A stretch of 64,000 nucleotides of DNA from positions 12,521,194 through 12,585,193 of the forward strand of contig NW_019211457.1 of NCBI RefSeq assembly GCF_002443255.2. The letters run 5' to 3'. The position numbers and the translations under genes are program-made. Origin of the DNA: Varroa destructor. Lineage: Eukaryota; Arthropoda; Arachnida; Mesostigmata; Varroidae. This document shows positions 1 through 11,700 of the stretch, piece after piece (position 1 is the first letter of the stretch; every line of letters begins with the position of its first letter). A model generated the notes under the pieces. That model ran no database searches, was not told the DNA's origin, and saw only the letters and a list, made by a program, of their open reading frames with translations.

Positions 1-1660
1 AGGATGGTCACCGATGGGTACAGTATAACTGACAAAGTTCGTTTCAGATCGTTTTCCCTGCTTCCCGACTAGAAGTCTGAACCCATCACGTAACAGTCTC
101 ATCCGGTGCTTCCGGTCGCACCGATTTAGGCTGTTTCCGGTATGTAATTTGAATGTTTTCGTTGATAAACGCAGGGGCATGTCGAAGACATCCGACCCAG
201 CGAATGGTACGCGTGGGGTAACAAGAGGAACGTATCAAAGACTCCTGACCTAATAAATAGCGCACTTTGAGCTGACTTTCTCTTACTAGCCCACAAGTCT
301 TAAGCTCAGCCTAGCCTGGTACCTTTCGTCGTTCAAGATTGGCAACGGAGACTTTACATGCTGCTTCCAGCTTAATAATTCCATGATATATGGGGTCACA
401 AAAATTCTTGTAGTATATACGTACGCGATCCCATCTACCTGAACCGTGCATTTCGCTAACGTGACCGTGATGACTAGTCACTCTGACGACTTCGAAGATA
501 CCAAATGGCCTTCGTTGCCCAGAATGAAACGAGAACGGCTCAGCGCACACTATAATGTACCAATTGGTTCATATTTTGCTAGAACAAAGCCGTTTGTTAG
601 GAACGGCCATCCAAGTTGGCAACGACTGTTGATACCATCATCTAGTTCCCCCTGATTTTCCGCCTGATTCACACCCTTGGCGACAGCTAGTAGTTGCTGT
701 CCGGCGTCGACCTCAACAGCAAAGCTCAACAGCCCGCTTTCCAACCATGCATCGACAGAAGCCTGGCCGAGACGGCTCTTCCGCACGCCGTATCTTTGCG
801 CCAACGTACATTAGCACTTAACCCGAAACTGGTTCCGTCCCAATACGCGTCGATACGACAGCGCGTGAGGCCAGACCGAACAGACCCATCATTGTTGGCT
901 TTTCCTAGTTCCTGGTTCTGCGACGTATAATGCCGGGCGTCCTGGATCAAGGCACCATACAAGGTTGGATTAACCACCGCGACAAAGCTCGCAAACGAAA
1001 TCGACTCCTCTTGTTTTTTTTTTATATTGAACGATCGTCGAACTCGTCCATCAGAGTTCATCTAACCTTGATGAACCCCTTGAACGTCTCCTCTCCCGTC
1101 CTCATCAGCTCGAAAGCCTTAAAATAGGCGACAATATCTAGCTCATAACATGCTAGTGCTACATAAATACACTCCCATGCGTCGCACCGTCTGGTGTCGT
1201 GAACACTGTCGATGCGTCCTTAAAGGTGCCACGCTCTCCAACACTAGCATTAAAATCCCGTCGAATCGATATACCTTTGAATTTTACCCCAGGCCGCTAA
1301 GTTTGCAACGAGCAAAGGTTCGATCGCAAAAGACTGATGGTTGATCGGCCGGCAAGAGGGTATTGTATATACGCGGCCGGCCGGAAGGAGGAACACATTT
1401 ATTATATCTATATTATATGAAAAAATCTATATTTAACTCAATACAGCGCAATTTATTTATTTCTTTTTTTTTTAATAAAAATGTCCGTGTATCTAATATT
1501 CGGTTCATACATACCTACTATTCGAACCCTGCTATAAGATGTTCGCCTGTAGATAAGAATTTGTTTCTATCGGCGCTTTTGTTTTCCTGTTTATTATATA
1601 GTAGAGCTTATTCTGTAGGCTGCGTATATGGCCTGCATTTCACTGGCAAGGCCACCACAC
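1..1660. other. Upstream region, no recognised gene
   Basis: On the minus strand three overlapping open frames cover 311-1061 (79, 84 and 111 codons in different frames), non-repetitive and of mixed composition, but with no motif I recognise. The rest of the stretch is AT-rich. Could be a decayed coding sequence or chance. Confidence 0.4.
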
Positions 1661-1670
1661 ATCGCGCACA

Positions 1671-1706
1671 GGGCGCGCGTGCCATCGCTGGGCGCGCGTG
1701 CCATCG
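1671..1706. repeat. 17-bp direct repeat in the GC-rich leader of copy 1
   Basis: GGGCGCGCGTGCCATCG occurs at 1671-1687 and 1690-1706, two bases apart, about 60 bp before the GC-box element. CpG-rich in an AT-rich background. Confidence 0.8.
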
Positions 1707-1768
1707 TAGGTTATGGCAGGCTGTGTACGGCAAACGAACATGGCCATCGTGGCAATCGGCTGAAGAGG

Positions 1769-1817
1769 GCCCGCCTCCCGAGGGAGAGGGCACAACGTGC
1801 CAAGGCGGGCTCAGAAC
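1769..1817 (+). promoter_or_regulatory. GC-rich promoter-like element upstream of copy 1
   Basis: GCCCGCCT (1769-1776) and its inverted partner AGGCGGGC (1803-1810) flank GAGGGAGAGGGCACA, followed by TCAGAAC. A near-identical arrangement lies upstream of copies 2 and 3. The block is about 360-400 bp before the start codon. CCCGCC/GGCGGG is the core of Sp1/KLF-type GC boxes (established knowledge). That it drives transcription here is inference. Confidence 0.55.
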
Positions 1818-2172
1818 GAGGCTATTCTGGCGAGTAGGCGCCTGCACACGTAACGTCGTCCATGCACGTACGCTGTCTGATCAGCAGCATCTAGACAGCA
1901 GCAACAACCGTAGACAGTTCTGACGGGTAAGATCGCGTGCCATTTCCTAGCATCAGTTAGAGTTTAGGAGTGATCGAACATAAAGCAAGCTTTCAGAGAA
2001 TGAGTTCTACAATAGTGAACCATTGAATACTGTAGGGCTGTTGTCATCGAATAATAGCCCATGGTCATGCACAGGATGAGAGGACTCTGGGATGGTTCAC
2101 CTTAATTATATTGCATTGCGTTTGCGAGCAGTATCGCGGACCAAACGGTTATTACTAAGATTATGTGACAGC

Positions 2173-5100
2173 ATGGGAGCGGCGGGAAGAGTGTTGGAGC
2201 TTCGGACAATCGTCTTGCTTGCACTCTGTCCACACGGTGAGTCACTTGATTTTGCTGTTTGCTACAAGCGTGCCTACATCTATGGTATCGTATGTTGATG
2301 TTAAGTTAATTTGTGTTTATATATATGATTTACGCTAGGACTTTTTTTAGGTCAGAGCAATTTTTTAAGGTAAAAACGAGCTCGCTGCCATTTTAATTGA
2401 ATAGTCGTTTCAACCGCTTTATGTTGCTTAGTTAGCTTAGAATTGATTATCCGACGAATTTCAGAATCACTGACAAACTGGAATGACTGGTGGACGTACG
2501 AAGGCATTTCAGGTAAGAAATCCCAGGAAGTTACTCTCTCTAGTAAAACCAATATTTAGTCACCGTCGAATTAGTCAGAATTATGTTAGTGATTAGAATG
2601 GATGATATCTGTATATTAAACCACGCTGGTTAACTCTCTAGGTCCGGATTTCTGGGGCAAACTGAACCCAGGACTGTGGGGCCTATGTAGCACAGGTCGA
2701 CGACAGTCGCCAATTAACATCGAGCCACAGAGACTTCTATTCGATCCCCAACTGCAGGGCCTGCAGGTCGGCAAGGCTCGAGTGCGCGGAATCCTTCATA
2801 ATACTGGACAAGGTGTCGTGTTTCGTTTGGACACTCTAGACGGTTCTTCTAGTGCCAATTTGGCCGTGCAGTCGGAGACCTCTGGTCACATGGTCGAACA
2901 TATACAGCATCTGAGCGGAATCAAAAATGACATTGTTTCCTTGGTTAATATTAGCGGCGGGCCATTATCATATTCGTATCGAGTCTACGAAATTCAGCTT
3001 CATTTCGGAAGACATGACCATCAAGGCTCTGAACATCTCCTTGCAGGATTTGCTTTCCCGGCTGAGGTAAGCCTTAGTCTGAGACCTTCGATAGGGTTGT
3101 GTATTAGCTGAAACATTTAGGTACATAGAAACCTATCGGATGCTAAGAGTACACACTATCTCCTTTTTTCTCGAGTACTCGGTATATAGGGTACGTTGAA
3201 CATCGCACAAAATGTTATAGCTTCCAATGTGTTTTGATTCTGATTCATTTTTATTAACAACAAACAAGTAATTTATATATTCTTTTTTTTTTTTTTTTTT
3301 TGGATAACCATATTAGTAACCTATACGATAGGGTCCTATATTCTCCCAATATATCAACTTATAGCTGTGATAGAGCACAGTCGCCAATGTAAACGGGATA
3401 CTATTCACAAAAACTGAACAAAGAATATTATTTTGGTAGCAATTAAAATTCAAATATTGAACCCACTAAATTCTTCCCAAAAAAAAGAGTCTGCAAGAGA
3501 GGTTAGTGCTTTCGAAGATCGTACATTGCACGATAGAAACGTCGCATCCTCGAGGATCTTTGCGTTATCCCATAGCAAGGCTTGAATCGGATTTGTTGGT
3601 TCTTCGCCTGAGGCGCCTATGAAGGATTCGCGTAGAAAAGGTCCCCAATGTAATAGCTGACGACACGTTGGACATAGAAAACACCTCGACTCTTTATGGG
3701 CCGTAGCAGGTAGGTTTGCCGTGTAGTAGTACTACCCAGCGCGTGAAGCGCGAACACTTCGGCGTTCGGTCCTATAAGGTTCAGTCTGCCCAAAACTTTA
3801 GACCTATAAGCCGTACGAAGCATCATGCATCCGCTGCATGTGCTTAGTTCTTACGAAATTAAGGTACATTTCACCCTGATTGGAGCGTTGAACAACAAAG
3901 GTCCGTATATAGGCACATGAGAACATCTACGTCATTTGCGATGACGTGCTCTGAATTAACTGCGTACAACGCCTTCTTAGGAGAAGGTGTAACTCCTCAC
4001 AGTTTTCTTTGGCTCACCTCGCCCAACGGCACAATTCTACCCGCTGCGCATTTGAAATGCGTTAGTTATCAAAGGAAGAATTTGGTGACCACACAAGTTC
4101 TCGCCGAACACCAGTGCCGTCTTATCTATGCGATATAATATCACTGGACTTTCTGCGACCTAGGACAAGGCCATCTATTCACCAATGAAACAACGAGATG
4201 AGTTTTCCGGCAAGACAATCTAGCAATTATTTCTAATTCATACAAAACGGTTATCGAAAATCTTGTTTTGTATGCAAACATCGAGCCGATCATTTGAATG
4301 AAGAAGCAATATTTTACGTTCAGCATTTGTACATCGGAAATAAATGACCTGATATAAATTGAAAATGCTGCACGAAAAAGCTTACCTTTTAGTATAATGT
4401 ACGCATCTTTCAGGTTCAGATCTACGCGTACAATAGCGAGCTCTACATGAACACCTCAGATGCCCGAAGTCGAGCTTACGGAATAGCTGTCATATCAGTC
4501 TTTATCAAAGTGGCTAAACCGAAAGAGATATCGAGTAGAAGTGGCCAGGGCTCCCTGAAGGAGTCAAAATTATCAAAACCAAATCTGGAGCTGAAGATGC
4601 TCACAGATCAGTTACAGCATATCGTATTCAAAGGAGACAGCGTCCCTCTCAAAGCGTTGTCCATTCATGAGCTGCTTCCTCAAACATCAGCGTTGATCAC
4701 ATACGAAGGATCTCTAACGACGCCTGGCTGCGAGGAGACCGCCACTTGGATTTTGCTCAATCGCCCGTTGTACGTGTCGCCGCAACAGGTACCCGTAACG
4801 TTTCGGCAATTCAGCTTAGTCCAGTACTTACTAGATAGTGAATCTATATCTTCTTTTTTTTTTTTATTTAATAGCTTGACAATTTTTTTTTCACTGATCC
4901 GTTTTTAATCTTTTATCACGTCTATCTATCTGTCAATTTCACGAACTCTACTCTCGACTGTTAATAGGAGCATATTCATCTGCTATTGTGGTCCATTAGT
5001 GATTATTTTTATTGCATCTAATAAATCGGTTGGACACAATGGGCAAGTGTAAATATTACAAAATTTGCACGAAGTTTATTAGTTAGGTTATCAGTGGCGC

Positions 5101-5681
5101 AAAGGAGTCTCACGAGAAAAAAATACATAACTTGGAGGTAGATCAGCAACTATCTGGTCTAAAAACTACCTTTTTCTTCAGTGAATAAACTGTTTACCTT
5201 CCCTTTGTGTTCCGTCAGCTGGCAATAATGCGTAAACTTAAACAAGGTGAGCCAATAACACCAATGGCTCCTCTAGGAAACAACTTTCGTCCGCCGCAGC
5301 CTTTACATCAAAGAGAGATCAGAACCAATATTGACCTCTATCCGAATCGTGGTAACAGGAATCGAGAGAGTATAGCAAACTTTGACGATACCGATGATTC
5401 GGAAAACTCCGTAACAACTCACTGTCCTTCTATGCAAACGAAAAAGTTCTATCAAGGTAAGTTGTGTGCTTTATGCACTACTTAAGCATCAATAAGGTTA
5501 TCGCATGTGTGATGTTTTGTGATGGATTTATTTTTCTTTTATATAATGGCAACAAAGACTGTGACCATTTTTCAGTGGAACGTTTTTTCGTACTATGACG
5601 ATATTTTATCTGTGTCTCAATTCGTTTTCAGTATCATCAGAGCATCTGGCGATTAATCCGAACTTTGTGGACTCGCGATAA
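2173..5681 (+). CDS. CA10-like: Carbonic anhydrase-related protein, CA10/CA11 type, copy 1 (six exons, 399 aa)
   Basis: Seen: exons 2173-2236, 2465-2512, 2642-3066, 4414-4788, 5219-5456 and 5632-5681, all with GT-AG introns, join to 1200 nt without a stop. Exon 1 gives a short hydrophobic signal peptide (TIVLLALC). Exon 2 carries NWNDWWTYEGIS and exon 3 GPDFWG and RRQSPINIEPQRLLFDP, the N-terminal signature of CA-related proteins X/XI. At the carbonic anhydrase zinc positions (CA II numbering) H94 is Gln156, H96 is His158 and H119 is Gln181; the proton-shuttle H64 is also Gln. E106 and T199/T200 equivalents remain. Cys53 and Cys285 match the disulphide of secreted members. Sequons lie at NIS (before GGPLSYSYR) and N192. 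Cys373 sits in a CP motif near the C-terminus, as in vertebrate CA10. Known: vertebrate CA10/CA11 lack CO2 hydratase activity and are neuronal secreted neurexin ligands. Inferred: same class of secreted, non-enzymatic binding protein. Start: the ATG at 2173 gives a 64-nt phase-1 exon identical in length to copies 2 and 3; an in-frame upstream ATG at 2092 is less likely. Intron 3 is 1347 bp, ten times longer than in the other copies. Confidence 0.94.
3282..3301. repeat. Poly(T) tract in intron 3 of copy 1
   Basis: About 19 T in a row within the expanded intron 3; on the minus strand it reads as poly(A), compatible with a retrotransposed insert, but no other sign was seen. Confidence 0.6.
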
Positions 5682-5755
5682 ACAGTGGTCCATCGAACAC
5701 CAAAGAGATAAACTTAACATATGTGTAAATCATAAACATGAATCCTTGAGTTTAA

Positions 5756-5761
5756 AATAAA
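5756..5761 (+). terminator. Poly(A) signal of copy 1
   Basis: AATAAA 75 nt after the copy 1 stop codon (TAA at 5679-5681), a normal distance for a short 3' UTR. No competing AATAAA lies closer to the stop. Confidence 0.6.
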
Positions 5762-8700
5762 TAATCACAAATAGACTAATTATGAACTAAGCGGGTTACT
5801 TTTATTAAGTTAAGTGGTGATTTGTTCGAAGGAAACGTACACAAAATCCGATCGAGCAGAACAGCTGACTTGTGGCAATGACGAATAGAAAGTATTAATA
5901 AGGCTATCCTTCATTATTAGTATGACAACTACTATTTTTAGACCACCCTAGACCACACTTGAAAATGAAATGAAGAATCGTACTCTACGAGGGGTACACT
6001 TCTTCATGGAATCAGTGGTTTCAGGTCAGTGGCCGGTTAACGTCGCAGCCATACGCCACTGTCTTCTTGGCAGTACGATTTTTCGAAAGGAAAACCTGTG
6101 TTCGGTTTGTTACAAGTTCTTGATAACGATAAACTTTGCGATGCGACACATAGCTACTAAGTTTTTGCGAATTGATTTGACGTTTACTAATACGTATAAT
6201 AAAGGCAATAGTACGGTAGTACTGAATAGTTTGGTAGGGAGATTGCTGAAGCTTAAAAGTTTCTCTATGCAGAATTTCATTTTACAAACCGATATAAACT
6301 TTGCTCCGCTGTTTTCGAAACTAATTCAATGGATAGATAATTTGTTAGGTTCTTTATTTGGATAGCCTGGTACCTACGAATTGTGATGAAGTATAACTTC
6401 TGAACTTTCTAATTTTCTAGCACTTTGACAATAGTAAGCAAGTCCTTTCAGCTGATCAGTTGTTTTGGAGAATCGTACAGATATTCCGCACTTATGCTAT
6501 CATATAGCTTTCTATTCGTGCGACCGGTTTGTCCGAATATCCAAGTACTAGCCAATATTATATCGAGAACTCTTCAAACCTGCAAACAGAAATTACGTGA
6601 CGTAAAATGAACGACTACAAGGGGAGACGCATTTCTACTTTGTGCTTGCTCCGTGTCCGCTAGCAGAGTTTTTTTTGTTTGTAACATGGACCGACCGTGT
6701 GCTACTCTGGGCGTGGACTTTTTGATGCACTTTAGCGGCTAACAGGAATACGCAGATTCTGAAGCGCGAAGAAGAAATGCTGAAAAGACCATGCGGGCTA
6801 AAGGTAAGCCGGCAGTGAAGGCCATTAGCTATAGACCATGTTGGGCGTAAAGTGTTTGAAACCGTTGTCACAAAATTACGAGAATCGACAGCCCAAGTAG
6901 GAGAAGATACACGTTCACTTATTTATTCGTGTGGAAATAAAGGATGCTTAAAAAGCGCGTGCGGCCCATAACGGTGGGAGAGCTAAGGTCGCTCACAGGA
7001 ATCATTCACAAACCTAGAGGGCATTACGTACTGAAACCTAGCCTTTCTCAAATGTCATTGGGTTTTTCTATAAACTAAATTCTATTATTGTGTGATTTCA
7101 GTACGGCAGAATCTATAATAGTTAACATGCTAACGTACTCCAACCTGCGTAATCCCGTGCGCAATTTTTGCCCACCTCGCGGCCAGTCTATTTTGCTTTC
7201 ACTTTTGATCGTCGTATGCTATTTCTTCCTCAGAATCCTCTCGCTGTCACGTGTTAGGTGCGTTGAAAACGCAAATGATAGAAGTAAGGGCAAACTTCTT
7301 ATGTGACGTGTTCGCTAATGACGTCTTTCTACACACTAATTATCTGTGCCTTTGTCCGTCGTTGTTCCTGCTGTTTGTTGCCTGTACCCTCGTTGCGGCT
7401 GCATTTGGGAGTCGCGTAACCTGTAGGCGGCTGCGGAAGAATTAATCCCCTCACGAACCCCGCTCCTCGTTCTAGTGGAATTCGCTAGCATTACCTGGTC
7501 TCTCCGCACCTAGTTCTGTCGCTAGATTTTTTCCTTGCAGTTCGTAGCTTTACTAGCAGAAGCTTTAGGCATTTGCAGCTGACGTGCATAGTTCGTCTGC
7601 TCTATAATCCTAGCCCTAAATAATCTTGATTTGTTTCGGCGACATGGTGCTTGCGCTCTAAGACTGGCTACTTACTGGTACTGCCGGTAACGATGATAAG
7701 TATTATGACCGCGTAAACCCTCATCAGCGATTACCGCAATAATGTGGCCACCAACGATCGGGATATATGTTGCCAGTAACAACGTCAATGACAACAGCTG
7801 TAACGAGCCATGGCTCTGAATAGCGCTATGAACCCTTTGTCACGTTTACGCATTAGCTTCGAACAACGATGGAGTGTTATTTCATCGAAAAAGAGCAACT
7901 TTTAAGTGAGAAAGAGCTGAGAACCGAGTATCAAGACACAGCTAAAGAAGCTCACTTTAACCGGTATCCAATGCAGTAGATTGTATACAGTGTTTGTGTG
8001 TAAGACATTTCCGATGCGTGCATCGATTCGCCTTTAGATGTCCGCGTATACGTTTCAAATGAGCTTCCTATTCATAAACTAGTCCTATCCATAAACGTTA
8101 GCAGTGAAGGTGGGCACGATACGCTCGTACGTTTCACTCACAGCATGCGGATTCATTGTATAAACAGTATGTTCCACGTGAAAACGTTACCTTTGACCAT
8201 TATGAACCAGATGGAGTTGTCAAAGTCCTCTTGTTTGAGTAACGACGGCAACTCACACTACTATTCACGCCCTTCTATTAGACCCCAGGATTTCCCGGTC
8301 AGCAACGAGTGTGCATCACCCGATGCGCTATTTACTCGATTTAATTTAGCTTCATTCTTTTGGCCAGGCCATTTGTCAGTGGCGACGTCTTCGAAACGGA
8401 CTTGCAACCTGCGATATAGAAAAACTAGTTTTGACCGTTCTCACAGTTAGACGATACGACAATAAGCTTAAGTTGCTATAGACGACAAGTAAAAGATTGT
8501 AACCGCTCTCACTTGTATAGTCTCGCTTCGGTACTTTTCTCATTCGAACTTGAGTTTATATTCATCGACTTGGGAACTGGTATCTGTCTAGAAGTTCGAT
8601 TACATATACTCGAACAAGGAACTTCGAGCGAGATACAATCAATTTTCGGTCAAGTGTCGTTAGCTCGTGTGGAGATATAACAAAAAATAAGTTGTACTCA

Positions 8701-11700
8701 TTGGGGTCGCTCTGAGCTGGCGTTGTCGTCGATGGCGGAAGTCTTCAGTAGTTGTTCCAGCGTTTATATCAAAAGGACTGCTCAAAGCTATTACGTTCTG
8801 TTTTCGTCTGTAATGTTAGAATTTCCCCGTTTATCTCGGGGGTCTTTGTACAAATGAAACAGTTTCGGGCGCATTGAAGAGATCGCTTAATGAAGAAAGG
8901 TGCGTTCAACAGTCTCAGTACTAATAGGAACAGAAAGTGTACATATAGGAATAACGAAGAAAGTAAATGATTTAATTTCGGCTTTTAGAGCTCATTATAA
9001 AGAACTTTGTCTGAAACTCATTTTTCATATGCCAAATACACAGTTGTTTGCTAGCGTAATAACACAAGATTCTCGTTGAAGAAGGATCAATAAATGTAAT
9101 CGTAAGCAGAAATTGAGCTTCGCTTTGAGTTTGGTTCAACAACTTATTTCCCGAGGGAAATTTTCAATTGAAGCGGCAAAAGATTCGTCGCCGCTCGCCG
9201 AGCTCCTTCTTGCTTGCCCCAGCCAATGGTTGATTCGTACTGAGGGAACATGACTTTGACATTACTTACCAAATCACAACGAGCAGTTTTTAAGTAAACA
9301 CGAGCGTAACAATGGAGCGTCACTAAAAAAAATACTTTTTTTACGTATATACATGAGAAAAGTGTTAAATTCTTTTTTCAACCAATGTAAAATTTCTATG
9401 GTATCATACATTTCCGTTCAGTACAACATTTAGTATTTTGCTATATTTAAATATACAGTTTTAACCCTTCCTAGTAACGTGGTAAATTATACAAACTGGA
9501 CAAACAAATGGACAATATACAAATTAGCCAAAGCCGTTGCATTGAAAAACATCATCGAAGCCTGAAACTTTAATCGGCAGTGTAAAATCAGAAAGAAAGT
9601 TTACTTTTAGCTATTCACGTTCGGAAGATAGATAGGAAAGGAAATAGATGAATCCTATCGTAATCGACTGCCGATATATATATATATATATATATATAAT
9701 AACGGGCAATATGTCTATCTATCTATCGCTGTTACAAACGAGTCCAGCGGGCTTCAAAGTTATTTTTATTGTCCATATTTTATAGAGGGAAACTGGTGGG
9801 CAAACATACCGTACTATCTATTTACGTCCAAGAATGCATAACTCTCTCATAACTGAAATCAGACTAGTCTATACAAAGACAAAATATGTTTGTATAAACT
9901 AAGTTAAAAAACTTCGGTAACTACAGCTAGAAGTTTGCCCTGTTTCGATCATCTGTATTAACGGCCTGCTAGGCCCTTTACCGCTTATGGCTGCTACTTT
10001 GCCGGGACGACCTCGTCTGCTTTGCCAGCTTTCTGTTCGCAACGAAGCGGTGACTCAAGGATGTCTCATTCCATATATAATGTGTGTTATTTCTGTTCTT
10101 GCACCTCTAAGTCAACCGAGCATTGTTTAGCCAGCACAAAAAGAAGAAACATTTCCACAGAGCTCCACTCTGAGCAAATAAACTAACCAGGTATTACGGT
10201 GTTCGTTAATGAAAAAATCGATAGCAACCATCTGCACGAAGTCTAGCCGGTCCTACGACATTCCCGGGAGACTGACAAAAGAATGTATTTGAGTTTCTTT
10301 TTTTGCTCTATTTTCATATCTATGTAGATTCTTAAGGACTCTCAGCTAATCAACAGCTTAGCTCTGTTCTATATTTACATTTTCGGACAAATTACATTCT
10401 ACGTTAATACACAAATTTTTCTATTATCAAATTATTTTGATCACTACAAAACAACTAAGCTGTTTCTAGTGTTACCGTAGTAATGACCTTTACTATGTCT
10501 GGCTGCCCAAAAACAAGGCATGGAATATATGCCGTAATAAACAATTGCCGCTTGGAACATTCCCGTCAGGCGGAACTTTGGGGACGGATCGATTTCTTTA
10601 GGAGAGGCACTAAGGGAGTGATACGGCAACGACGGATGGTGATGGTTTGATTTATGGCTCATCATTTGGCTCGTTATACGTGGGCTTTTCTGAGTGGGTG
10701 ATATCTCTAAGTACGATACTCGTCATCATTGTGTACGCCGCCAAACAGCTTAGGCCTAAATAGCTATTCTATATATGATACGAAGTTAGGTATACGAGTC
10801 GTATGCCGACTCCAATTGTATTGTACCCTTAGCACGTCATTCTGCGTTTCTTCGTAATTTCGACGTGACCTTCGCCACAAGCAAAAATGCAACAGGTTAA
10901 ACCTATCTGAATACGTTGTTCCAAAAGACTTTGCAAAAAGGCCGAATAAGACCTAAAAAAAAGTAAATAAATTTTAAAGCCTCTTTACGACTAAAGTGTA
11001 AGATAATTGAACGTAGCAAAAACGCGAATGCCAAATTTAATTTCGTGTGTACAATAAACACTTCTCTTAGGGGAACGTCGCGACCATCAAAACAATAGAA
11101 ACTTTTCTGTTGCAATGAGTAAAAATCTGCAAAGACGAGTATAGCCAGCTTGGCCAAGCAAAGTTAGTTTTTTTTTAAACGCTCTCTTGTATAATAAATC
11201 GTTTAATATAGGAAAATTTACTTCGCGTAAACAGCAGGGTCATGCATGTACGCTATTCACTGCACTTCTCAAAGCTTACAATGCGTAACAGAACAGAATT
11301 AATGTATGAAGTTATATGTAAGATTTTATCTCATATAGCGCACTAGTGGGATGGTATGAAGCTGAGCATTACATGTAAGATTTTCGATATGGGAGAAGAC
11401 AGCGAAATACATCTTCCGCTTTCTACACAATGGTCCACCACCTTTCTGTCCTCTGGACTCGATACGGAAGCGCATCAGAATCCGCTGCGCTGTATGCCTA
11501 TATGTTGCCTCGTCTTCCCAAAGTCACAGAACATGACCACGACTTCCGATGTTTGCGGTTAGGAATTGAACAATCCACAATACGTTGCGGTCGTTTTAAT
11601 TTAAAATAGGAAACCCTTGATGGGTACATACTCAAAAGCATCATCGACTCTCCCGTTAAACCTAACGATGACCCAATGGTCCCCCTGCTATCCGCCGCTT

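Noticed and set aside
1363..1923. 186-codon + frame
   Set aside because: Half is AT-rich, half lies in the CpG-rich leader and covers the GC-box element; no domain, and other frames are open over the same GC-rich part.
2173..5681. Active alpha-carbonic anhydrase
   Set aside because: Two of three zinc-binding histidines and the proton-shuttle histidine are replaced by Gln in every copy.
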